Below the pieces are notes generated by a model that saw only the letters and a list, made by a program, of their open reading frames with translations, was not told the origin of the DNA and did no database searches. A stretch of DNA of 64,000 nucleotides, from the NCBI RefSeq assembly GCF_008704995.1, contig NZ_CP023747.1:6110001-6174000 (forward strand), given 5' to 3'. The position numbers and the translations under genes are program-made. Each line of letters opens with the position of its first letter. Within the stretch, counting starts at the first letter, position 1. This stretch comes from Streptomyces nodosus (GTDB taxonomy: Bacteria > Actinomycetota > Actinomycetes > Streptomycetales > Streptomycetaceae). Positions 52,551-60,081 of this stretch are shown here, one piece after another.

Positions 52551-54446
52551 TCACTCGCGTGGCGGAGGCTCGGCCTGCTCGGTCGGAAGCGGCGCCGGGG
52601 GCGGGTCGGAGGGTTCACCGGCTTGGGTTGCGGCGCTCTGCGTGCTGGCTTTGCGGGGCTGGATGCCCTGGTCGCGGAGGAACCGTCGGATGGCCCTGAG
52701 GTTCGCCACGAAGATGATGACGGCATTGAGCAGGGTCTGCGCGACGCGTCCGTGCGGCAGGCGGAGCTGGGGATTGTCGATGCTGTCGAGGGCGGACTTC
52801 TTGAGGTTGCCGTTGCCGCCCTCGTTCTGGCTGCGCAGTCCGGACCAGGCTTCCTGCCACAGAGGGGTGAACAGGGGGTATTTCTGCCGCCACTTGGCCA
52901 ACACGGTGCCCGGGACGGTGATGCTCTTCCCTCTGCAGATGTCTGGGTAGACAGGGGTGTCCCTCTTGGGCCTGGGGATGGTGGGCAGGGCTGCCGGGGT
53001 ACGGACAGTGGGGGCGTCCAGGTCGACAACGGTGGACGGGCGGGGCTGGGGCCGGCGGTAGCAGGTGACCGTGGCGTGGGACCCGAGGGCGGGGCAATGT
53101 CGACGCTGGTCCCCTGCGGGCCCGTATTCCTTGATCTTGGTCTGGTAGTCCTTCCGGGACTGGATCAGGTTGAGTGCGTGGGCGCGGTCCTCGTCCGTGC
53201 GGCTGTTGATGTATGTGGCGCCCGCAGTGACGAGCGGGGTGGGCAACAGCGGGCAGTAGAACTCGCCGCCGACCAGCTGCATGCCGCGGAACTCTCCCTG
53301 CCGGTCGACCTTGTCGTCGTTGTAGTGCTTCACCGCGTTGAGCCCGAGTTTCAGCAGCTGCAGATGCAGGTTGTGAGGCTTGGCCTGGGTGATGCCCCGG
53401 TCGGCGCAGAACAGGTCTTTGACCAGGCCTCGTTCGAAGGCCGGCTGGATGGCGCGCAGGGCGGCCGGGCCGGGTTCGGTGCCCGGGGTGTGGAGGATCA
53501 TGCCGAGGCAGACCGCGGGGTAGGCGCCGGCGAGGTCGCCATGGCCATGGCCTGGGAACGCGGCCATCATGGCGTAGCGGAACTCTCTCTTCTCCGGCGC
53601 CTTGGCCTTCTTCTCCCGTGCCGACTTGGTCTTGCGAGTTGCTGGCTTGTTTGCCGTGCCGCGCCGGGTGCCAGTGTTTGTGGAGGCCGCAGCTTTGCCG
53701 CTGGGCGACTTCTTCTGTGTTCCTCCCTTCACGTACATCCCGGCGGTGATCTCGAGCGAGGCCCGGTCCTGGTGGTAGTCCGGCTCTTTGCCCCAGACCG
53801 GAACCGGAGTGTCGTCGACCGCGATGTGGCCAGGCCACTGAGCGAAGTCGCCGCGCCGGTAGGAAGCCATCACCGGAGCGAGGATCAGATTCTGGGCGAT
53901 GGCCTCCAGGTTGCGCACGGTGTCCTGGTTGTCGCGGGCATTCCACTTCCGGCGGATCTTCTTGGCCTCGCTGAGCGACAGCCTCTTGCGGCGGTCGTGC
54001 GGTGCAGGGTCGAGGCGCCGGGTCATCGAGGCCCAGGACCGGTAGACGCGCTTCGACGTGGCGTATTGGTGGTGCGCGACGCTGTCGTTTTCTTCTCGGG
54101 TTGCGCCCTCGCGGATGTGCAGGTCGACGTCGGGGACGTCAAGGAGGGCTTTGGACCCTGGAGACAAGGCGAAGAAGAGCGTCTCCCATGCGTCGTTGAT
54201 GTTCGCGCTCTTGCCCATGTACTGCGACAGGATCAGGCCGATCAGCACTGTGCGGAACGGCAAGCCCTTCGGGCCTGGCCGGTGCTCGTTGGAGGGAAGG
54301 CGTTCCAGTGCTCCGCTGTGGCGCACGAGGTCGAAGACCTGCCTCACGACGCGGTCGCTGAGGGTACGGCCGGGGGCCTGCGGTGCAGGGCGTAAGGCGA
54401 GGCCGGTACGCCGGCAGGGTTTGTCCTCCGGGTTCTTCCTGCTCAT
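52551..54446 (-). CDS. DDE-transposase-like protein
   Basis: The protein has 631 residues. An RNase H-like DDE site is suggested by Asp 211/212 in HIAVDDTPVP, Asp 349 in FCADRGITQ and Glu 542 in RSQNEGGNGNLKK. The Lys/Thr/Ala-rich stretch around 255-285 is low-complexity. The C-terminal 40 residues are Pro/Glu-rich. It overlaps the upstream recombinase-like gene by 4 bases, forming one operon. I do not recognise the IS family; terminal inverted repeats were not found, so it may be a domesticated or element-accessory gene. Confidence 0.65.
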   Translation of the reverse strand: MSRKNPEDKPCRRTGLALRPAPQAPGRTLSDRVVRQVFDLVRHSGALERLPSNEHRPGPKGLPFRTVLIGLILSQYMGKSANINDAWETLFFALSPGSKALLDVPDVDLHIREGATREENDSVAHHQYATSKRVYRSWASMTRRLDPAPHDRRKRLSLSEAKKIRRKWNARDNQDTVRNLEAIAQNLILAPVMASYRRGDFAQWPGHIAVDDTPVPVWGKEPDYHQDRASLEITAGMYVKGGTQKKSPSGKAAASTNTGTRRGTANKPATRKTKSAREKKAKAPEKREFRYAMMAAFPGHGHGDLAGAYPAVCLGMILHTPGTEPGPAALRAIQPAFERGLVKDLFCADRGITQAKPHNLHLQLLKLGLNAVKHYNDDKVDRQGEFRGMQLVGGEFYCPLLPTPLVTAGATYINSRTDEDRAHALNLIQSRKDYQTKIKEYGPAGDQRRHCPALGSHATVTCYRRPQPRPSTVVDLDAPTVRTPAALPTIPRPKRDTPVYPDICRGKSITVPGTVLAKWRQKYPLFTPLWQEAWSGLRSQNEGGNGNLKKSALDSIDNPQLRLPHGRVAQTLLNAVIIFVANLRAIRRFLRDQGIQPRKASTQSAATQAGEPSDPPPAPLPTEQAEPPPRE

Positions 54447-55378
54447 GCCGCCGCCCCCCGCAACAGATCGGATGCCTCCGCTTCGGGCACGTCGTGGAGG
54501 AAGACGAGGTAGCGCGAGAGGCTGTGCAGGGTCCCGAGCCCCGACGCTTTGAGGATCACCTTCAGCGGAATACCTGCATTCAGCAGATCGACGAGCCAGG
54601 TCGTGCGCAGCCGCTGGGGCTGCAGCACTGCACCGTCACAACGGCCGATGATCCGCGGGTACCTGGCCAGCCAGTCCGATGCGATGTGCTTGCTGGTGCG
54701 GTCCTGCCAGTCCGGCCGGAAGGCGTACGCGTCTGCCGGGATGTGGGCGGCTTCCGCCAGCAGCAGTTCCTCGTAGGCGTACCGGCATACGACAGTGCGC
54801 GGACGGCGCCCGTGCACCTTCACCAGTGCCCGGCCGGTGGGGCCCGCCAGGATGTCCCGCCCCCGAACGTACACAAGATCCTCAACGGCGAGCCCGCAAC
54901 CAACACCGAGACAGAACAGAAGACAGGCGTTGCGCCGCTGGGCGGGGGTGGGCAGGCTCTGCGCCCAGATCAGCCAGTAGGCGATTTCCGCCGGCGGGTA
55001 GGGGGCCACTGGGGCGGCGGTGGCCTTCAGCCGGATCGGCGGATGCTGTCCGAGCTGGTCCAACAAGAGCGCTTCGGAAGCCCGGCGCAGCTGGCTGCTG
55101 CAGGTTCGGCGGCTGTTGGCGGCCATGTCGCGGCAGCCGACGAGGATGAACCGTTCGACGGTGCTCTGGTCAAGGATCACCGAGGGTTCGAGCGGGAGGC
55201 CCTGGGCCTCGACCCAGGCGACCAGCCGTGCGAGCGGTGTCATGACCACGTCTGGTCCGTAGGGTCCCGCTGCGACGGCCATGAATCCCAGCGAACGGAC
55301 GACCGGAGCGATGCGGCGCCACTGGGCGGGAGGCACCGTCTCCGCCTTCGGTGCGTAGGCCAGCAGGCGATTCGACAC
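54443..55378 (-). CDS. Tyrosine-recombinase-like protein with degenerate active site
   Basis: The protein has 311 residues. The C-terminal half follows the phage-integrase fold: ACLLFCLGVGCGLAVEDLVY matches box I, QRLRTTWLVDLLNAG matches box II with Arg 258, and SLSRYLVFL gives the nucleophile-like Tyr 290. The box I Arg is replaced (GLA instead of GLR) and the box II His is absent. GTG 55378 is chosen: GGAGG lies 6 bases ahead, and longer versions would run into the divergent HTH gene. Its stop overlaps the transposase-like gene. Confidence 0.65.
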   Translation of the reverse strand: MSNRLLAYAPKAETVPPAQWRRIAPVVRSLGFMAVAAGPYGPDVVMTPLARLVAWVEAQGLPLEPSVILDQSTVERFILVGCRDMAANSRRTCSSQLRRASEALLLDQLGQHPPIRLKATAAPVAPYPPAEIAYWLIWAQSLPTPAQRRNACLLFCLGVGCGLAVEDLVYVRGRDILAGPTGRALVKVHGRRPRTVVCRYAYEELLLAEAAHIPADAYAFRPDWQDRTSKHIASDWLARYPRIIGRCDGAVLQPQRLRTTWLVDLLNAGIPLKVILKASGLGTLHSLSRYLVFLHDVPEAEASDLLRGAAA

Positions 55379-55403
55379 AGCGACCTCCAGGCGCAAGGCC
55401 CAT

Positions 55404-55435
55404 GACAGGTGGCCGGTTAACCGGCCACTCGTGTC
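55404..55435. repeat. 32-bp palindromic repeat, copy 1
   Basis: The core TGGCCGGTTAACCGGCCA is a perfect 18-bp palindrome inside a 32-base unit that also occurs at 58110-58141 (30 of 32 identical). It lies between the divergent recombinase-like and HTH genes, so it may be an operator or a recombination site. Confidence 0.8.
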
Positions 55436-55468
55436 AGTGTCGATCACGATCTGAAGGAACGCATCTTT

Positions 55469-55789
55469 ATGACCGGAGGCCGAGCGCGCACGGCGCCGCC
55501 ATGGAGCTACGCCGTCGATCCGGAGGAGTGGCCGGATGCCCGGATCGCCGGGGAGCCCGCCGCGGCGGTGGTCCAGACGATTGCCCGCCGCCTCGCCGCC
55601 GCCCTGCGTGAGAGGCCGGAGCTCTCGCTGCGTGCCCTGGCCGCCCAGAGCAACGTCGGCAGACAGACCATCGGGGATCTGCTGGCGGGCGCCACCTGGC
55701 CGGATGTACTGACGGTCTGCCGACTGGAGCGTGCCCTGGGCTTGGCGCTCTGGCCCGGATCGAATACGACCCAATGTGCTCATGACTGA
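55469..55789 (+). CDS. Small helix-turn-helix protein
   Basis: This 106-residue protein has an XRE-like helix-turn-helix in its second half (LRALAAQSNVGRQTIGDLLAG, split by the turn, then WPDVLTVCRLERALGLALWP). It is divergent from the recombinase-like gene with the 32-bp palindrome between them, so control of the mobile unit is plausible. AAGGAA lies about 10 bases before ATG 55469. Confidence 0.8.
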   Translation: MTGGRARTAPPWSYAVDPEEWPDARIAGEPAAAVVQTIARRLAAALRERPELSLRALAAQSNVGRQTIGDLLAGATWPDVLTVCRLERALGLALWPGSNTTQCAHD

Positions 55790-55852
55790 TCCCCAATTGC
55801 CTCTTTGAGGTCAGTCGTGCACGCTCAGGTACGGAATGGCGCAGACGCCCTA

Positions 55853-55875
55853 TAGCGCCACCCGTGGGGGCGCTA
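55853..55875. promoter_or_regulatory. Inverted repeat upstream of the candidate RNA
   Basis: TAGCGCC (55853-55859) and GGCGCTA (55869-55875) form an inverted repeat overlapping a -10-like TAGAGT (55874-55879). It may be an operator for the RNA gene that seems to start near 55886. Confidence 0.4.
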
Positions 55876-55885
55876 GAGTGAACGT

Positions 55886-55975
55886 GCGCGACGGACCGGA
55901 ACCCTGCTAGGAGAAGCGTCCGTTCGCGTGTTTGGCGGCCTCCCTCGACCGCTAATCGAGGGAGGCCTGCTTGTT
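55886..55975 (+). ncRNA. Candidate structured small RNA with intrinsic terminator
   Basis: Following TAGAGT (55874-55879), the sequence folds into stem 1 (55887-55896 with 55918-55928, one bulge). Its loop includes CTAGGAGAAG, which contains a Shine-Dalgarno-like AGGAG. A perfect 12-bp stem (55937-55948 with 55956-55967) and TGCTTGTT follow. No reading frame fits. It lies between the HTH gene and a convergent gene and could instead be the HTH gene's terminator region. Confidence 0.4.
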
Positions 55976-55999
55976 GGGTTAGGGTCGTTCTCGGGTGGA

Positions 56000-56521
56000 T
56001 CAAGCGGCCCGGGATGACAGCACGGCCCGGAACATTCCCGGTGCTACGTTTTCCACCTCGCCAAGTTGCTTCATGCGGTTGAGGGTTTTTCCTACGGATG
56101 AGCGGACCGTCGCGTCCGCTCCCGGGCGCACCGCCGCCGCGATATCGGTGATGGACATTGCCTCTTGAGCGGCGCACAGGAGTGTGAGGATCGCATCGCG
56201 CATGCTTCCGTTACGCGGTGGCCCTAGGGTCCGAGTGCCAATGCCCGGGCGCGCATCTTCGGACGAAAGATCCTCGTCGGCGACAGAAACTTCAGACGGA
56301 CCCTCCCGGGAAGGCTGGGCGATTTCCGCGTCCTCGCCAGTGTCCGGAGGCTCTTCGCGGACATCGGTGGATTCGACGCCCTGGCACATCATCGCGTACA
56401 CAGCTTCCAATGTCGCCAACTCGCCGCGCAGTGAAGTGATCAGCTCCTTCACGGCATGCCGGGCCTGGCCGATGTAGACACCCTTGTCTGACGCAGGTGC
56501 GCTGGTCCGGTATCCCGCCAT
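56000..56521 (-). CDS. Hypothetical protein with winged-helix-like C terminus
   Basis: The protein has 173 residues. The N-terminal helix (VYIGQARHAVKELITSLRGE) is followed by an acidic, disordered middle (about 55-105). The C-terminal part resembles a winged helix (MRDAILTLLCAAQEAMSITD, then VRSSVGKTLNRMKQLGEVEN). AGGAG lies 7 bases ahead of ATG 56521. I do not recognise a family; it may be a DNA-binding regulator of the island. Base composition is less GC-rich than in the chromosome core. Confidence 0.65.
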   Translation of the reverse strand: MAGYRTSAPASDKGVYIGQARHAVKELITSLRGELATLEAVYAMMCQGVESTDVREEPPDTGEDAEIAQPSREGPSEVSVADEDLSSEDARPGIGTRTLGPPRNGSMRDAILTLLCAAQEAMSITDIAAAVRPGADATVRSSVGKTLNRMKQLGEVENVAPGMFRAVLSSRAA

Positions 56522-56728
56522 AGCGAACTCCTAAGGAAGGCCGCTGCCAGTGTAGGGACGGCACACTGTGGCACGCACGCAGTTCCTGTTAGGCGCTATC
56601 AAACGGTCAGCAATGCGCTCAAGCACGGCAAGTCCGGTCGGGGTTATCGCAGGACTCGACCTGTCTTGGCGCAGAGTTGGCTCGCCGGGTTCGTGCGATG
56701 CCGCTCCGGAACTGTGAGACGTGCCACC

Positions 56729-56754
56729 ACAGAATTCTGACGTGTGGATTCTGT
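56729..56754. promoter_or_regulatory. Inverted repeat upstream of the IclR-type gene
   Basis: ACAGAAT (56729-56735) and ATTCTGT (56748-56754) are perfect half-sites 12 bases apart, 46 bases before the regulator's start codon. It is a plausible autoregulatory operator. Confidence 0.5.
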
Positions 56755-56799
56755 CGAAGCTCCCGGTCTCCGGGAACGTTTGAGCGTTACGGTTCCTTC

Positions 56800-57567
56800 A
56801 TGGTGGATGGCAAGCATCTGTCGGCGACAGAGGCCTTGGCGTCGGTGACGAAGGCCCTGGATGTTCTAGTCCTGGCGTATGACCGGGGGGAAATCGGTGT
56901 TACCGAAACCGCCCGGGAGCTCGGTATCTCACGTTCCACCGCACACCGCATCCTGGTCACCCTGCAGCGCACGGGTTTCCTGCGTCACGATCCTGGCCAG
57001 CACGGATACTCGGCGGGTCCGCAGCTCGTACGCATGGGACTGACCGCGATCGCCCAGCTGGACGTCCGACGACAGGCGCGCAGACCCCTGGAGGAGCTCT
57101 CCGAGAAGCTGCAGGAGACGGTGTGCCTGTACTCCCTGGATGCGGCCGTCGTCCGACTACTCGACGGAGTCGAGTGCCGGCATGTCCTGCGCGTCAGCGT
57201 TCCGCTCGGACAGGAGCTCCCCGCCCACGTCACAGCGGCGGGCAAGGCTTTGCTCGCACTGCGCGACCCGGCAGATGTACGCACGACACTCCCGGCCGCG
57301 CTCCCTGCCACAGCGGCAGGAAGCATCACTGAGTGGCCACTGCTTGAGGTGGAGTTGGAGGAAGTTAGAGCCCGAGGATGGGCGGCAGACCTCGAGGAAA
57401 GTGCACACGACCTGCACGGCGTAGGCGTGGCCATCCGCAACCGCATCGGGGAACCGCTCGCCGCGATCTCCGTGTACGCACCCGCCGTACGTCTGCGTGA
57501 ACGGGACATGCCAGCGATTGCCACGGCCTTGCAGGAGACCGCCACCACGATCGCCAGGGCAGAGTGA
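56800..57567 (+). CDS. IclR-family transcriptional regulator
   Basis: The protein has 255 residues. A winged helix (ALDVLVLAYDRGEIGVTETA, then GISRSTAHRILVTLQ) is followed by the IclR effector domain with LQETVCLYSLD, VTAAGKALLA and WAADLEESAHDLHGVGVAIRN. ATG 56800 is taken because the conserved part starts soon after; the frame is open 123 bases further upstream, through the inverted repeat. No catabolic genes are adjacent, so the target is unclear. Confidence 0.88.
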   Translation: MVDGKHLSATEALASVTKALDVLVLAYDRGEIGVTETARELGISRSTAHRILVTLQRTGFLRHDPGQHGYSAGPQLVRMGLTAIAQLDVRRQARRPLEELSEKLQETVCLYSLDAAVVRLLDGVECRHVLRVSVPLGQELPAHVTAAGKALLALRDPADVRTTLPAALPATAAGSITEWPLLEVELEEVRARGWAADLEESAHDLHGVGVAIRNRIGEPLAAISVYAPAVRLRERDMPAIATALQETATTIARAE

Positions 57568-57624
57568 CAGCGGGCGCCGAGGTACCGGGGCTCAAGGCCC
57601 CAATGTGATCCGCCCGTCCGGGAT

Positions 57625-58098
57625 CTACCCCTCCAGGTATCCCGTCAACAGCACATCTACATCTGGCAGATCACACCGTGTGCACAACTCCTGCCACTGC
57701 TCAGGCCCCGCCCAGCGTGTCGCTCCCCTCCAGGACAGAGGCTCCGGCGGATCGCCAGCTTCAGGGAGACGAAAGATGAACACGTGCGCCTCTCGACGGC
57801 TCCGGCCTACGGGCACAGGCACCTGAGCCCAGCGGCATCCTTCAACAGTGCCCCCGCGCACCGGCATCGCGCCGACCGCTTCGCGGAGAACGCGCACTGC
57901 CGCTTCACGGTAGGGTTCTGCGGCTCGGGCGGATCCTGAAGGGAGTACCCACCGGGGACCAGCTCCAGGCAGGTCGTCTGTCACCAGGGCAAGCCGCCCG
58001 TCCGAGCTCAGCAACGCGACGAACACCACCCGCCGCATCCTGGGAGGCGGCACGGCAGGGCGGCCCGAACTCTCGGCAGCGTCCAGGAAAACAGGCAC
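57625..58098 (-). CDS. Nudix-fold protein with degenerate Nudix box
   Basis: The protein has 157 residues. The Nudix motif Gx5Ex7REUxEExGU is only partly kept: Gly-x5-Glu is present (GSARAAE), but the following RE and EE pairs read RV and EA. The beta strands around it (VVFVALLSSDGRLALVTDD, AHVFIFRLPE) fit the fold. Hydrolase activity is therefore doubtful; it may bind a nucleotide without cleaving it. GTG 58098 is 12 bases from the second 32-bp repeat. Confidence 0.6.
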   Translation of the reverse strand: MPVFLDAAESSGRPAVPPPRMRRVVFVALLSSDGRLALVTDDLPGAGPRWVLPSGSARAAEPYREAAVRVLREAVGAMPVRGGTVEGCRWAQVPVPVGRSRREAHVFIFRLPEAGDPPEPLSWRGATRWAGPEQWQELCTRCDLPDVDVLLTGYLEG

Positions 58099-58109
58099 GG
58101 TCCGATCCT

Positions 58110-58141
58110 GACATGTGGCCGCTTAACCGGCCACTCGTGTC
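58110..58141. repeat. 32-bp palindromic repeat, copy 2
   Basis: Identical to 55404-55435 except for two positions, one of which (C for G) breaks the central palindrome. Same orientation, so the two copies are direct repeats bounding 2.7 kb. Upstream of the Nudix-fold gene. Confidence 0.8.
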
Positions 58142-58254
58142 CTGGATCGACGCGAGTTTCATTTCTGAGCTTAATGCGGTGAATGTGATCCGCGCCCGGG
58201 CAGCCCACAAGCCGCACGGACCCCGCAGTGACCGCTGCCTGAGAATTGTGCAGT

Positions 58255-58333
58255 CGGCCACTGCGGTGACGTCGCTGATCACCGAGCGCAGCTTCACTGC
58301 GGTGTCCTCCAAATTCTTCTCCAGTCGCTGGGT
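58255..58333 (-). pseudogene. Remnant of an IS110-family transposase
   Basis: The minus-strand frame reads QRLEKNLEDTAVKLRSVISD over this stretch, which matches the conserved linker of IS110-type transposases (QRLEK-LED---KL-SV-SDV). The frame is broken on both sides and no start, catalytic DEDD part or ends remain. The rest of the gene-free 58142-58529 stretch is probably decayed mobile DNA as well; a minus-strand reading GYLLFDKKNIITEKFNGG near 58400-58460 is of unknown origin. Confidence 0.6.
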
Positions 58334-58529
58334 TTGCTGTCCGCCGCACATTCGTGCCTGAACCGAACGACGACGTCATGGCCACGCAGACCTCCAGCGC
58401 GCCACCGTTGAACTTCTCCGTGATGATGTTCTTCTTGTCGAAGAGGAGGTAGCCCTTCTGGCCGGCTGTGCACTAGAGGGGCACGGCGCTCAGCAGCCCA
58501 TGCGTCAGCGGCTCGCAGCGGGTCTGCCT

Positions 58530-60011
58530 CTACCTCGGGTGGCGGCAGATCTCGGGGAGCCGTGACGACTTCAGGAGTCGCTCAGGCGCCGGGACCGCGT
58601 CGTGGTAAAGGGCTGGTCCTGACGCACCTGGCATGAGTCGGCGCAGGGCACGCGTCGCGATGCCAGCGAGCGTCGCACCGATGTCGCCGCCTATTGCGAT
58701 ATCCAGAGTGCCGACGAGGTTCACTTCGCGATCATCCCACTCGTCGATGTGCTCTGTGACGAAGTCCACCGCCACGGACTGTCGGCGGGCAAGAAGTAGC
58801 AGCTCGCAGGCGTGCACGGCGTCGCGGAGGTCGAAGCGGAGGCGGGCGGAGAGCCCCGACGGCCCGAGTCCCGGCTCCTGGCAGGTGATGATGAGCTCGT
58901 CAGCATCGTGGGTCTTGGCGTTGACGCTCAGCTGCATGCCGCCGCGCACAAGCAGCCCCTCCGCCGCCTGCCGTTCGCGTTCGCCGTGAAGGGCGATCGA
59001 CCACCAGGGAAGTGGGCCCCATGTGCCGTGTGTCGTTTCGTGCTCAAGGAAGGGGGAGAAGATCTGGTACCGCTCCAGCAGATGCTTCTGGAACGTGGCG
59101 AGGCAGCCGTCCTGGAAGTGCTCATCCTTGCTGCGCTCACGCAGCAGCTCGTACTCGATGGCGCTCATGCCCTCCACGGCCAGCGCGATGCGTTCAAGCT
59201 GCTCCTGGATGATCTCCGCAGCCCGCACGAGAACCCCGCGGAACTCATCGTCCGACGGAGCCTGATCGAGGAGACGGCCCAGAGCGCGCTGCGCGGCTTG
59301 GCAGCGTACGAGATCGCCGCCAAGGCTCACCAAGTGGCGGGCCTTGAGAGTGCTCCAGGGGCGGGTGGACATCCAGCGCTCCCAGGCCTGGTCGCCGCCA
59401 CCACGCTGGGTCAGCGTCATAGCTCCGGCATTGCCGACCCGGAAATCCGGCTCGGCCTTCAGCCTCTCCCACAGGTCGGGGTACCCCTCCAGCGGGAAAG
59501 CGGGCAGCGAGGAGTGTGCCGCGAGGACACGTGAGTCCGCTGTGTCCCACAGTTCGCTCAGCTCCCGTTCCACACGCGAACGAGGCACAGTACGGCCCCG
59601 CTGGGCAGCCCAGTATTCGATTAGCAGCATGTAGGTGCTCTCCGGACTCCAGGGGAGCAGGCCCAGACCGTCGAGTACCACAACGGTGTTGGCCAGTCCG
59701 TCGTGCTCGAACCCGAACTGGATCTTGCCGATGAGTTTGGTGAGTTCTTCGGTATCAGGGCCGGGCGCCGCGAATAGCGGGCTGGCGGCGAGCATTCCAC
59801 GGATGTTCGATGTGCTTTGGCCCTGGGCGAGCTGGACGGCGACCCGCGCGACCAGCATGGAGCCGATGAGCCTGGGCTCGCCGAGGTCGTCGCGCAGGCG
59901 GTCCATGCCCAGGGCCGGGACATCCCTCACGTGCCACAGCAGCCCCTCTTGGATCTCACGGAACCACTCTTCCCGCTGCGCCGTGAGCTCTCCGGACGTG
60001 CTGCGCGACAT
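58530..60011 (-). CDS. Unrecognised 493-residue partner of the large ATPase
   Basis: This soluble, mixed alpha/beta protein has no signal, transmembrane segment or motif that I recognise. It starts MSRSTSGELTAQREEWFREI and contains the acidic/aromatic segment FSPFLEHETTHGTWGPLPWW. ATG 60011 is taken with GGGGAG close ahead; an in-frame start at 60116 would overlap the upstream gene. It follows the HerA-like gene by 70 bases on the same strand, so the two probably form one operon and one complex. Confidence 0.7.
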   Translation of the reverse strand: MSRSTSGELTAQREEWFREIQEGLLWHVRDVPALGMDRLRDDLGEPRLIGSMLVARVAVQLAQGQSTSNIRGMLAASPLFAAPGPDTEELTKLIGKIQFGFEHDGLANTVVVLDGLGLLPWSPESTYMLLIEYWAAQRGRTVPRSRVERELSELWDTADSRVLAAHSSLPAFPLEGYPDLWERLKAEPDFRVGNAGAMTLTQRGGGDQAWERWMSTRPWSTLKARHLVSLGGDLVRCQAAQRALGRLLDQAPSDDEFRGVLVRAAEIIQEQLERIALAVEGMSAIEYELLRERSKDEHFQDGCLATFQKHLLERYQIFSPFLEHETTHGTWGPLPWWSIALHGERERQAAEGLLVRGGMQLSVNAKTHDADELIITCQEPGLGPSGLSARLRFDLRDAVHACELLLLARRQSVAVDFVTEHIDEWDDREVNLVGTLDIAIGGDIGATLAGIATRALRRLMPGASGPALYHDAVPAPERLLKSSRLPEICRHPR

Positions 60012-60081
60012 GCTTCTCCCCTGTTGGATGCGGCTGCTGAAATGCGGTGCTTCGGCTAAATGCCCATGACCGAGGCCCGGC

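Noticed and set aside
55379..55783. N-terminal extension of the recombinase-like gene.
   Set aside because: It would run antisense through the HTH gene, with unconserved Gly/Arg-rich sequence; GTG 55378 has GGAGG correctly placed.
58113..58361. A short plus-strand reading frame starting in repeat copy 2.
   Set aside because: No ribosome site or similarity; the opposite strand carries the IS110 remnant over the same bases.
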